Part shown: positions 1 to 6,994 of the stretch, one piece after another | Numbering within the stretch: the stretch's first letter is position 1 | Layout: every line of letters begins with the position of its first letter | From: Candidatus Shapirobacteria bacterium CG10_big_fil_rev_8_21_14_0_10_48_15 | GTDB lineage: Bacteria; Patescibacteriota; Microgenomatia; PFEM01 | Direction of reading: 5' to 3' | Assembly: GCA_002793635.1 (NCBI GenBank) | Contig: PFEM01000039.1 | Location: forward strand, 31,706-45,539 | Length of the DNA: 13,834 nucleotides | Translations under genes and position numbers: made by a program | The notes under the pieces: model-generated | Database searches by the model: none | Told to the model about the DNA's origin: nothing | What the model saw: only the letters and a program-made list of their open reading frames with translations

Positions 1-142
1 GCGGCGGGGTGTCGGCCAAAACCGGCCCAAGGGAATCAAGCTTGATCAAAATTGGGGCCAACAAAAAGACCGGCAAAAAAAACACCAAAGCGGTCAGGGA
101 AACAACGATATCTAAAATTCTTTTGGCAGTTTGGTAGGGCAT
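1..142 (-). CDS. Priming polyprenyl-phosphate sugar-phosphate transferase (N-terminal 47 codons only)
   Basis: The reading frame begins with ATG at 142-140 and is still open at base 1, so only the first 47 residues are visible. They begin MPYQTAKRILDIVVSL, continue through a hydrophobic stretch of about 20 residues and end IKLDSLGPVLADTPP. The K-R-x-x-D start, the single membrane segment, and the I-K-L-D-S-x-G-P motif are the signature of the bacterial sugar transferase family (PF02397; WbaP, WcaJ and PglC relatives). These enzymes move a sugar-1-phosphate from a nucleotide sugar to undecaprenyl phosphate at the inner face of the membrane, the first committed step of a lipid-linked glycan. 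It starts one base after the stop of the guanylyltransferase gene, so it probably shares its transcript. No clear Shine-Dalgarno is visible. The catalytic region lies outside the window, so substrate and integrity cannot be judged. Confidence 0.85.
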   Translation of the reverse strand, partial: MPYQTAKRILDIVVSLTALVFFLPVFLLAPILIKLDSLGPVLADTPP

Positions 143-143
143 C

Positions 144-1250
144 TTAAAGATATTTTGCTTTTTGTTTAGCTTTTAAAAGCTCCATTAACTTTTTGACTGC
201 CTGAGCATTATCACGGCGGCAAATCAAGACAGCATCAGTGGTGTCAACCACTACCAAATCCTCAACGCCAATCAAAACAATGAGCTGATCATCAAATTGA
301 ACCAAATTATTTTTGGCGTCAATGCCGACAAACTCGCCTTTTTTGCCGTATTTAATCACCGCGTTACCCTGCTTGTCTTTGACTGACAGCTCATAAATGG
401 CACTCCAATCGCCTACATCATTCCAGCCGATGGCCGCCGGCACCATCAACGCGCTGGTGACTTTTTCCGAAACCGCCACGTCGACGGAAACTTCCGGCGC
501 TTTCTCGTAGGCCTGGGCCAAGACTTGTTGAAACCGGCTCGTCCCCAGCACGGGGGCCACTTTGGCCAAAGCCTGATAAGTGGCCGGGGAATGCTTTTTT
601 AAGGCCATCATAAAAAACTCGACTGGCCAAACATACATGCCGGAATTCCAATAATATTCGCCACTGGCGACAAACTTTCGGGCCGTTTTTTTGTCAGGTT
701 TTTCCGTGAACTTTTCCAAACGGTAAACCGGCACACCGTTGATTTTTTGCCTCACTTTGGGGGCGTGAATATAGCCATAGCCGGTATGGGGGTGGGTGGG
801 CTTAACGCCGATCGCCACCAATGTTTGGTGGTCAAAAGCCGCTTGCGCCGCCACCCGCTCTACCTTTTGGAAGGCCGCTTCTTTAGCGATCAGGTGGTCA
901 GCCCAAAAATTTAAAACCACGGCCTGGGGGTCCTGTTTTTTCACTAGTAATGTCCCCAAACCGCAGGCAATCGCCGTATTGCGCCTCATTGGCTCCCAGA
1001 CAATATTTTGGGCGGGAAGCGCCGGGGCCTCTTTGCTGATCTCGCGAGCATAGGCTTGGCTGGTCGTCACCACAAAAACATTGGTTGGCTTGACTAGCCC
1101 GTGCAGTCGCTTGACGGTTTTTTGAAACAAAGTATCCTGGCCAAAAAGTTTGGAAAATTGCTTGGGCGTCGCGTTGCGGGACCGCGGCCAAAGCCGGGTA
1201 CCGCCACCGCCGCAAATAATCAAGGCGTACAAATGATCTTTTGAGCTCAT
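144..1250 (-). CDS. manC: Mannose-1-phosphate guanylyltransferase (GDP-mannose synthesis)
   Basis: Makes GDP-mannose from mannose-1-phosphate and GTP in the cytoplasm. The 368-residue protein has the nucleotidyltransferase signature GGGGTRLWPRSR at residues 14-25 followed by TPKQF, then WADHL at 116-120 (a Trp where relatives usually have Pro), FTEKP at 181-185, WNSGM at 201-205 and GWNDVGDW at 275-282. All are characteristic of the ManC/AlgA nucleotidyltransferase domain. At this length there is no room for the extra C-terminal phosphomannose isomerase domain of bifunctional enzymes, so it should be guanylyltransferase only. The chosen ATG overlaps the stop of the upstream GT4 gene as ATGA, which indicates translational coupling and outweighs the lack of a Shine-Dalgarno. 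It presumably feeds GDP-mannose to one or more GT4 enzymes of the cluster. Phosphomannomutase is not in the window. Confidence 0.93.
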   Translation of the reverse strand: MSSKDHLYALIICGGGGTRLWPRSRNATPKQFSKLFGQDTLFQKTVKRLHGLVKPTNVFVVTTSQAYAREISKEAPALPAQNIVWEPMRRNTAIACGLGTLLVKKQDPQAVVLNFWADHLIAKEAAFQKVERVAAQAAFDHQTLVAIGVKPTHPHTGYGYIHAPKVRQKINGVPVYRLEKFTEKPDKKTARKFVASGEYYWNSGMYVWPVEFFMMALKKHSPATYQALAKVAPVLGTSRFQQVLAQAYEKAPEVSVDVAVSEKVTSALMVPAAIGWNDVGDWSAIYELSVKDKQGNAVIKYGKKGEFVGIDAKNNLVQFDDQLIVLIGVEDLVVVDTTDAVLICRRDNAQAVKKLMELLKAKQKAKYL

Positions 1251-2335
1251 GTTATTAAATTAATTATTTCCTTTTTAAACTTTTGCTGGCGAAAACGCAA
1301 AGCATTCTGCCGGCAGGCTAGCGGTCTAAACTTTATTTTAACAAATTTTTTAAGCGCGGCCACCAAGCTGGCCACGGTTGGCTGATCAAAAAAAACACCG
1401 GTTTTGCCTTCAAGAACCGTTTCCAACGCCCCACCAGCCCGAAAAGCCACTACCGGCCGGCCGCAAGCTTGCGCCTCCACCGCAACCAAGCCAAAGTCCT
1501 CTACCTGCGGAAAAATCAGGCCGCAACATTTTTGATAGTAACTTAACAGTTGCTCGTCTGTCAACTGGCCCAAAAATTCAATATTAGGCCGGGCCAACGC
1601 TTTTAAACGACGCTCTTGGTGGCCCGTGCCGACAATTTTCAACGGCCAACCCAACTGATTAAAAGCCTCTACCACTAAACCAACTCTTTTATATTTCACT
1701 AACCGCGACACCACCAAAAAGTAATTTAAGTTATGGTTAGCCGACCTTGGGCGGCCGCCCGAGGCGACTCCCCTAGGTTGGTGTTTTTGAATCTTAAATC
1801 TAGCTGTATCCACGGGTGGATAAATGACGCTACTTTCCCGGTCATAATATTGCCTGATTCTCTGCTGAACTGCTTTGGAAACGGCAATCATTTGGTCTGG
1901 TCGCCAGCTGGCCAGCTGATCCCAATGGCGCAAGCCCCGCAACGGCGGGCTGATTTTGCCGAAATACTGCTGGGAATCGCTCCACAAAAATCTGGTCGGC
2001 GTCAGACAGTAGCAAAGGTGCCTGGTGGTGGGCTGGGTGATAACCCCCTTGGCAAACGCGCTGGTGACGGAGATGACCAAATCATAATCAGCCAAATTAA
2101 AGCTTTCAAAAGCCAGCGGCAACAACGGCGCCAGCCACTCATGATGCTGCCTGGCCCAGGGAATTTTATTTAAAAAAGAGGGGACAACTTGAAAAGCCTG
2201 GGCCCAACCGGCTTTGGCCGGCCAATAGACACTGGTATAAAGCGGGGCTTGCGGCCAGATCTCATGCAACGCCAGCAGCACCCGCTCTGCCCCGCCCCAC
2301 TTCACCACCCAATCATAAACCAAAGCAACTTTCAT
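1247..2335 (-). CDS. GT4-family glycosyltransferase with an in-frame palindromic insertion
   Basis: A 362-residue cytoplasmic retaining glycosyltransferase of the GT-B fold, family GT4. The N-terminal domain opens MKVALVYDWVVKWGGAERVL, with the glycine-rich acceptor loop at 13-16. The linker contains YPPVDTARF (172-180), and the C-terminal donor-binding domain starts FLVVSRLVKYKRV (206-218). The E-x7-E motif is intact as E279 and E287 in VEDFGLVAVEAQACGRPVV. Residues about 184-204 are extra compared with the usual spacing between VDTxRF and the first C-domain strand. They are encoded by the palindrome at 1735-1781 and lie at the interdomain linker, where an insertion is tolerable. The start overlaps the previous GT4 gene by 23 bases and the end overlaps the guanylyltransferase by 4 (ATGA). 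GDP-mannose is a plausible donor given the neighbour, but sequence alone does not decide this. Confidence 0.9.
   Translation of the reverse strand: MKVALVYDWVVKWGGAERVLLALHEIWPQAPLYTSVYWPAKAGWAQAFQVVPSFLNKIPWARQHHEWLAPLLPLAFESFNLADYDLVISVTSAFAKGVITQPTTRHLCYCLTPTRFLWSDSQQYFGKISPPLRGLRHWDQLASWRPDQMIAVSKAVQQRIRQYYDRESSVIYPPVDTARFKIQKHQPRGVASGGRPRSANHNLNYFLVVSRLVKYKRVGLVVEAFNQLGWPLKIVGTGHQERRLKALARPNIEFLGQLTDEQLLSYYQKCCGLIFPQVEDFGLVAVEAQACGRPVVAFRAGGALETVLEGKTGVFFDQPTVASLVAALKKFVKIKFRPLACRQNALRFRQQKFKKEIINLIT
1735..1781. repeat. GC-rich imperfect palindrome inside a GT4 gene
   Basis: About 47 bases centred on a perfect 12-base palindrome, GGGCGGCCGCCC (1749-1760). The arms extend outward with few mismatches (AGCCGACCTT on the left against GAGGCGACTC on the right), giving a hairpin-capable unit with a stem of roughly 14-16 base pairs. 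It is translated in frame as the stretch around PRGVASGGRPRSAN of the GT4 protein. That stretch interrupts the expected linker between VDTARF and the next conserved strand. The composition contrasts with the AT-richer DNA on both sides. Confidence 0.75.
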
Positions 2336-3437
2336 AAATTTTGATTGTTTGGCGGGCGGTGGTCACCCAGGAATATTTTTTAACTTGCTCAAGGCCACGC
2401 TCGATCAGCCTCTCTTTGATTTTAGGATTGTTCAGCAGGCTGTTGATTTTCTGGACCAGCTGATCGGTGTCTTGCGGGTTAAAATAGAGCGCCGCTGGGC
2501 CGTAAATTTCCGGCAAGGCGGCGGCATTAGCGGCCATGACCGGGGTGCCGACACTCATCGCTTCCAATCCCGGCAAGCCAAAGCCTTCCAGTAAAGAAGG
2601 AAAAACAAACGCTTCGGCCTGACGATAAAGCACGACCAATTCTTCATCCGGCACAAAACCAACCAGGTTGACCAGCTTTTCGGTCTGCAACTGCCTGACC
2701 TGGTGGCGAAACCGTCGCCAAAAAACATTGCGGCTGCTCACCACGACCAGATTGATCCCAATTTTTCTGACGGCCAAAACCAAACGACGCACATTTTTAT
2801 GGGGATAAAGGCTACCGGTATAAATTAAATAGGGCCTTTTAACCTGATACTTTTCCAAAACATCTTCGCTTTGTAATTGACGCTGACGATGGTCGGCAAA
2901 CAGGGAACCAACGCCGTTGTAAACCACGGTGATTTTTTTGGCCGCCGCCGGGTAATAATTTTGCAACTCTTTTTTCGTCCACCGACTGACCGTAATAATT
3001 TGTTTCGCTCGCCGGACTACCCGACCCATCAACCAACGATAAACCCAATATTTGGGCCAATAAAGCCAAGCGGCTTTGGTGGTTGTGGCTTGACCGCGAG
3101 AGTGATGCTTAATCAAATCATGAATCGTCACCACTTGCTTGCCGCCATAAAGCAGGGGAACATTAAAATGGGGAAAGTGAACCAAATCAGGCCGCAGTTT
3201 AAATAACAAAAGCGGCAAAAAAATTTGCTCTTGCCAAGAGTAGTGCGGCCAATCAGCCAAGATGGTTTGAAAATGGGAATTTGAAAATTGTAAATTCCTA
3301 AAATATTTTCTCCTTAACAAAATAAAATATTTATTTTTCTTATCTTGCTTGGCGATTTCCTCAATTAAACTGCTGACATACCGGCCAATGCCGGCATGCT
3401 CCAAACCATACATGCGGGCGTCAATGACAACTTTCAT
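2313..3437 (-). CDS. GT4-family glycosyltransferase (mannosyltransferase-like)
   Basis: A 374-residue GT-B glycosyltransferase. It begins MKVVIDARMYGLEHAGIGRY, the acceptor-loop pattern of GT4 enzymes of the mannosyltransferase B type. TIHDLI (104-109) follows, then the ITVSRWTKKEL helix (148-158), and the C-terminal domain opens YLIYTGSLYPHKN (203-215). The E-x7-E pair is E284 and E292 in LLEGFGLPGLEAMSVGTPV. All expected blocks are present and uninterrupted, at normal family length. The ATG has only a weak purine stretch (AAAAGA) upstream. It follows a 57-base repeat-filled spacer, the second longest in the window. The 3' end overlaps the next GT4 start by 23 bases. Residues around 46-56 are encoded by a short AT-rich heptamer array. 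Confidence 0.9.
   Translation of the reverse strand: MKVVIDARMYGLEHAGIGRYVSSLIEEIAKQDKKNKYFILLRRKYFRNLQFSNSHFQTILADWPHYSWQEQIFLPLLLFKLRPDLVHFPHFNVPLLYGGKQVVTIHDLIKHHSRGQATTTKAAWLYWPKYWVYRWLMGRVVRRAKQIITVSRWTKKELQNYYPAAAKKITVVYNGVGSLFADHRQRQLQSEDVLEKYQVKRPYLIYTGSLYPHKNVRRLVLAVRKIGINLVVVSSRNVFWRRFRHQVRQLQTEKLVNLVGFVPDEELVVLYRQAEAFVFPSLLEGFGLPGLEAMSVGTPVMAANAAALPEIYGPAALYFNPQDTDQLVQKINSLLNNPKIKERLIERGLEQVKKYSWVTTARQTIKIYESCFGL
3276..3298. repeat. AT-rich heptamer array / short inverted repeat inside a GT4 gene
   Basis: Reads GAATTTG, AAAATTG, TAAATTC in consecutive seven-base units (3277-3297). The ends GGAATTT and AAATTCC form a perfect 7-base inverted repeat with a 9-base loop. It is translated within the N-terminal domain of the GT4 enzyme. 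The protein length here looks normal for the family, so this could be AT-rich coding by chance. Confidence 0.4.
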
Positions 3438-3440
3438 ATC

Positions 3441-3494
3441 TTTTATTAATTTATTAACGAGTTATTTATTAACGAGTTAACTACTAGCACGTAG
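3441..3494. repeat. Intergenic spacer made of short repeats (15-base tandem dimer)
   Basis: The spacer between the GT2 and GT4 genes (3438-3494) is almost all repeat. An exact tandem pair of TTTATTAACGAGTTA occupies 3450-3479. It is preceded by TTTTATTAATTTATT (3441-3455, which partly overlaps it) and followed by an imperfect hairpin around CTAC..GTAG (3481-3494) that touches the GT2 stop codon. Both the leading 15-mer and the TTAACGAGTTATTT unit recur inside the other GT2 gene near 10700-10800. There is no T-run typical of a terminator and no recognisable -35/-10 pair. Confidence 0.8.
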
Positions 3495-4382
3495 CTAATA
3501 ACTTCTTCTTAGCATTCCCAGCAAATCAATACCCCTCATCGTCAACCAGTTAATCCACGCCGGATATTTATTCCGGTAATGTTTTTGGTAAAAAATCCGC
3601 ATTACTTTGACTGAATCAGCTAAGGCTTTTTGGCGTGTCTGTTTGCTGGCCGTACTGATCGCCCGACTGTGCTTTTTGATGCCTGAAGCCACCCCTTTAT
3701 AATGAATAATTTTTGTCGTCGGAACAAAATAGACTTGCTCACCGGCTTGCCTAACACGATAGCAAAAATCCAAATCTTCACCATACCAAAAATAATCTTG
3801 GTCCCACCAGCCAAGTTTTTGGCCCAATTCGCAGCGAATCAAAAAAAATGACCCCGAACAAGCATCAATGGGGTGAACAGTCGTCAACGGCAGGTGGCCA
3901 AGCGTGTAGCCGGCCAATAATTTGGCGTGGGGAAAAATTGCCTCCAAACCGCTAAAGTGGCAGAAGGCATTCCACGGCGTGGGAAACCCGCGGTGGCAGC
4001 CTTCATCCAAGCGACCATCAGCCAACTCGACCCGACAAGTGGCCACGCCCACCGCCGGCTGCCGATTCATAAAAGCAATCATGGTCGTGAAGGTGTCGGG
4101 AAAAACGACCGTGTCCGGGTTAAGAAACAAAGCATAACGGCCTTGCAAATAAGGAATTGCCAAGTTGTTGCCGGCAGCAAAACCTAAATTTTTCTTACTT
4201 TGAATCAGCTTGAGCTGGCTGAATTGTCTAACCGCTGCAGCTGACCCGTCCGTTGAAGCATTGTCTACCACAATAAGCTGGTAGTGATACTGATTCTTGG
4301 TTGCCTGAATGACTGAGCGGAGGCAATCCAAAAGCAAATCTTTGGTATTGTAATTAAGAATGATAATTGATAAGTCCTTCAT
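3495..4382 (-). CDS. GT2-family glycosyltransferase (rhamnosyltransferase/WbbL-like)
   Basis: A 295-residue inverting glycosyltransferase with a GT-A fold. It opens MKDLSIIILNYNTKDLL, has DNASTDGS at 40-47 for nucleotide binding and NLGFAAGNN at 65-73. The metal-binding motif is NPDT (88-91), and ACSGSFFLI at 174-182 and GEDLDFCYR at 201-209 follow (the latter holds the likely catalytic acidic pair). This block order is that of WbbL-type enzymes, which commonly add rhamnose to lipid-linked GlcNAc. The actual sugar is unknown. The reading frame extends 18 codons upstream to another ATG at 4436, but the ATG at 4382 begins exactly at the first conserved strand and gives a 29-base overlap instead of 83 with the preceding GT4 gene, so it is preferred. 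No strong Shine-Dalgarno precedes either start. Confidence 0.9.
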   Translation of the reverse strand: MKDLSIIILNYNTKDLLLDCLRSVIQATKNQYHYQLIVVDNASTDGSAAAVRQFSQLKLIQSKKNLGFAAGNNLAIPYLQGRYALFLNPDTVVFPDTFTTMIAFMNRQPAVGVATCRVELADGRLDEGCHRGFPTPWNAFCHFSGLEAIFPHAKLLAGYTLGHLPLTTVHPIDACSGSFFLIRCELGQKLGWWDQDYFWYGEDLDFCYRVRQAGEQVYFVPTTKIIHYKGVASGIKKHSRAISTASKQTRQKALADSVKVMRIFYQKHYRNKYPAWINWLTMRGIDLLGMLRRSY

Positions 4383-5553
4383 AGGCTTTTTCGAGAGTTT
4401 TAGTAATCTGCGGCCAATCATAATGTTGCTTGACAATCTTTTGGCCGGCGGCAGACAATTGCTGCCGTTGAGCGACGTTTTTGAGCAAACTAATTACCTG
4501 GTAAGCGAGTTGGTCCGGATCGTCGGCGACCAAAGCATCACGACCAGTTTTAGCGCGAATCCCTTCAATCCCAACCGACGTGGTCACGACCGGCAAACCG
4601 GCCGCCATCGCTTCCAAAATCTTCAGATTCGTCCCACTGGCAATCCGCATTGGTGCCAGCAGCACATCCGCACTGCCATAAGCTTGACGAATATCATCCA
4701 CCCCCGTATCAACAATAATTTTTTTGCTGGCTAAGCCTTTAATCCAATCGTTGGGATGGCGTCCGACTAGCCTAAGCGTTGCTTCGGGACAACGTGATGC
4801 AACCTTCGGCCAAACTTTTTCGACCAAAAGTCTAATCGCATCCTGGTTGGTAAAATATTTAAAATCGCCGACAAAAAGCAAAATAAAAGGATCATTTTGC
4901 CGCCGCTTTCGTGATTTAAAGCGCTGAAAATGGCTCAAGTCAACGCCATTGGGAATGACCCAACACTTTTTTCCAGTGACCTGCCGCACCGCTTGGGCAT
5001 CGACCCCGGAAACGGCTAAATTAAGATCCGCCCGACACCAGGCGGCTTGTTCAAACCGCTTCATTTTGGCCACCTCCAGTTGCAGTATCAAACTAAGGGG
5101 GAACTTTTTTTGGCGGCCAAACCGCTGATAAACCCGATACTCCACATTTTCGTTCCCCAAAACTGTCGGCACCCCCAAATTTTCGGTTAAATACGGCGAA
5201 GTGTAAAAAGACTCAAAATGGGCTAGATCATATTTTTGGGACACCAACTCTTTTTGCAAAGCGCTGGTGACTGACCGGTCACCGTAAAAGTGCGTGATCG
5301 TCAGAGGCAGGCCGGAAAAAGCCGCCAAGGAAAGATTTCTGACTGACCAAATCGGTCGGCCGGGAAAAGTTTTGATCGGCTGACAATATTTAGCCATCGC
5401 TTTTATCGGCCCCTGAAGGCGGTTGGGCCGCCAAAAAGCAAGCAAGGTAATTTGGTGATTTCTGGCTAAGTTTTTGATGAGGTTGAAACTGCGAGTCTGG
5501 CCACCGGAGTATGGTGGATAAGGAAAAATTGGTGCCAACCATAAAATTTTCAT
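4354..5553 (-). CDS. GT4-family glycosyltransferase (exopolysaccharide type)
   Basis: A 399-residue GT-B enzyme beginning MKILWLAPIFPYPPYSGGQT, with the YPPYSGGQ acceptor loop, FESFYTSPYL at 113-122 and ENVEYRVYQR at 135-144. The C-terminal domain begins LLFVGDFKYFTNQDA (225-239). The donor-binding block reads ASGTNLKILEAMAAGLPVV, so the second glutamate of E-x7-E is present (E314) while the first position is Ser306. This pattern occurs in a known subgroup of exopolysaccharide GT4 enzymes and does not by itself imply inactivity. It starts 4 bases after the stop of the GT-C gene and overlaps the next GT2 gene, so it sits inside the same coupled series. Donor and acceptor cannot be predicted. 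Confidence 0.88.
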   Translation of the reverse strand: MKILWLAPIFPYPPYSGGQTRSFNLIKNLARNHQITLLAFWRPNRLQGPIKAMAKYCQPIKTFPGRPIWSVRNLSLAAFSGLPLTITHFYGDRSVTSALQKELVSQKYDLAHFESFYTSPYLTENLGVPTVLGNENVEYRVYQRFGRQKKFPLSLILQLEVAKMKRFEQAAWCRADLNLAVSGVDAQAVRQVTGKKCWVIPNGVDLSHFQRFKSRKRRQNDPFILLFVGDFKYFTNQDAIRLLVEKVWPKVASRCPEATLRLVGRHPNDWIKGLASKKIIVDTGVDDIRQAYGSADVLLAPMRIASGTNLKILEAMAAGLPVVTTSVGIEGIRAKTGRDALVADDPDQLAYQVISLLKNVAQRQQLSAAGQKIVKQHYDWPQITKTLEKAYEGLINYHS

Positions 5554-5557
5554 TAAT

Positions 5558-6994
5558 TTAAGAGCCCTGTTTAGTCAAATCAACAATGACCCATTGGTCG
5601 GTTTTTTGCAAGACACGCCCCTGGTCCATCATCTGATTGGTTTGCTGGTCGAAATTGACGCTGACATAATATTGCGCGCCCAGTTCGATTAAACTTTCCA
5701 CATCAAACGCGATCGGCCAACCTTGCCGCTTAGTCTGATATAGAAACGCCGTGTCGCCGCCATAGGGGGCAATCACTTTCGCCTCGTCTGGTAACAGTTG
5801 GTCAGCCGTCTCTCCGGCGGCCACGATAGCCGGATTGTTAATATTAAAATAATCACGTACCTGATACCAGGAAAAGGCCAGCAAAAACAATAAGCTAATA
5901 ACTAAGAGCGAATAACCGGCGAAGCGAGAAAAGGCTTCACCAGCAGGCGTCAGCAAAAAATTGGCTCCCTTGGCCAAGAAAATACAAAGCACCGGTACGG
6001 CCATCACTTGATAATAGTCATGATGGACATTACCGTCGGCAATGATGGCAAAATAAGCCAAGATGGCCAGTAAACAAGCATAAAAAAACCAACCTTCCTT
6101 TTTGGCCGGTTTTAAAATCAAGCCGATGCCCAAAGGAATCAGTCCCCAACCGCCCAAAATCAGCCTGCCGATTCTTTCCCCAAATAGCCACCACCACCAA
6201 GCTCCCCTAAAGCGAATCCCGGTTTTGTTGATCAACCAAAAAAAATCGGGAATACCTTCAGGGTATTGCTGCATCCAAACCCGCCAAGCAATGAAAGGCA
6301 CCAAGGCGATCAAGATACCGAGTGACCAAGCCAACCACTTTTGCCAATTAAAGCGCCAGCGCCGCCAAGCCAAATAGGCAACGGGCAGCAAAAAAACCAA
6401 AGTATAGGGCTTAAGCAAGAAAGATATGGCCGCAAAAATTACGGCGAGTGATAAGCGATAGGTGATAGGCGAAAAGTTATTAGGAACAGAAATCCATTGG
6501 TCGAAAAAATAAACCATCCCGAGCCAAGCGAGATTCATCAGCGGCTCGGGCAAAATCGCCCGGCTGTAATAAATATTAAAAGGTAAGATCGCGTAAAAGA
6601 GCGCCGCCAGCAAAGCGGTTTGGGCACCAAGATATTTTTGAGTCAAAAGATAAAGGAAAATCAAGGCCCCGATTGAGGCAAAAATAGACACCAACCGACC
6701 CCAAACTTCCAAACTAAACCAAGGAAAGAGCCGAAAAGCGCCGGCCTGGAGCAGATTGTAAAACGGGAACTCAACAAAGCGATATCCTTGCGGGTTGTCC
6801 AAACCCGAAGCCACTTTGGAAAGATCGTCAAAACGAGGGTGCAACAGGTCAAAACCTTGCTTGAGAAAATTTCGGGAAACAGCGCTGGTATCGGCTTGAC
6901 GCCAAGAATGCCAATCGGCAATGGGGCTATTGAGCCGATAAAGCCGCAGGCCAAAAGCCAAAATAATAATTAAAAGTAAAACTACTCGCTTCAT
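5558..6994 (-). CDS. GT-C membrane glycosyltransferase (PMT/ArnT-like)
   Basis: A 478-residue integral membrane protein. After a first membrane segment (4-18) comes a loop with ADWHSWRQADTS (26-37), where the acidic residue typical of GT-C catalysis falls. Further on is YYSRAILPEPLM (142-153), also typical of the PF13231 PMT_2 family. About ten more hydrophobic segments follow, ending in a short soluble C-terminal part (about 385-478). Such enzymes use polyprenyl-phosphate sugars and work on the outer face of the membrane. Residues about 171-182 (around NNFSPITYRLS) look inserted between two membrane segments and coincide with a GATARGY heptamer array. The ATG overlaps the previous stop as ATGA, so translation is probably coupled to the fusion gene. 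Donor sugar and acceptor (glycan, lipid or protein) are unknown. Confidence 0.88.
   Translation of the reverse strand: MKRVVLLLIIILAFGLRLYRLNSPIADWHSWRQADTSAVSRNFLKQGFDLLHPRFDDLSKVASGLDNPQGYRFVEFPFYNLLQAGAFRLFPWFSLEVWGRLVSIFASIGALIFLYLLTQKYLGAQTALLAALFYAILPFNIYYSRAILPEPLMNLAWLGMVYFFDQWISVPNNFSPITYRLSLAVIFAAISFLLKPYTLVFLLPVAYLAWRRWRFNWQKWLAWSLGILIALVPFIAWRVWMQQYPEGIPDFFWLINKTGIRFRGAWWWWLFGERIGRLILGGWGLIPLGIGLILKPAKKEGWFFYACLLAILAYFAIIADGNVHHDYYQVMAVPVLCIFLAKGANFLLTPAGEAFSRFAGYSLLVISLLFLLAFSWYQVRDYFNINNPAIVAAGETADQLLPDEAKVIAPYGGDTAFLYQTKRQGWPIAFDVESLIELGAQYYVSVNFDQQTNQMMDQGRVLQKTDQWVIVDLTKQGS
6450..6470. repeat. GATARGY heptamer array inside the GT-C gene
   Basis: Three consecutive seven-base units, GATAAGC, GATAGGT, GATAGGC. 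They encode part of an apparently extra loop (PITYRLS on the minus strand) in the GT-C enzyme. The unit resembles the GATAnnn array at 13061-13088 in another gene of the cluster. Confidence 0.6.

Noticed and set aside
1307..1316. Palindrome CTGCCGGCAG near the 3' end of a GT4 gene
   Set aside because: Short, and the encoded ACRQNALRF segment aligns with the normal C-terminal helix of the family. No sign of an insertion.
1905..1918. Perfect 14-base palindrome CAGCTGGCCAGCTG inside a GT4 gene
   Set aside because: Encodes the normal WDQLASWRPD region with no extra residues compared with the family, so most likely chance in GC-rich coding DNA.
1733..2173. 146-codon open frame on the plus strand
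   Set aside because: Antisense shadow of the GT4 at 1247-2335, which carries all expected motifs. No recognisable protein pattern.
3441..3479. Possible CRISPR repeat
   Set aside because: Only two adjacent 15-base copies with no unique spacers between them.
3438..3494. Possible internal promoter upstream of the GT4 at 2313-3437
   Set aside because: The spacer is AT-rich, but no -35/-10 pair at proper spacing could be picked out, and its composition is explained by tandem repeats.
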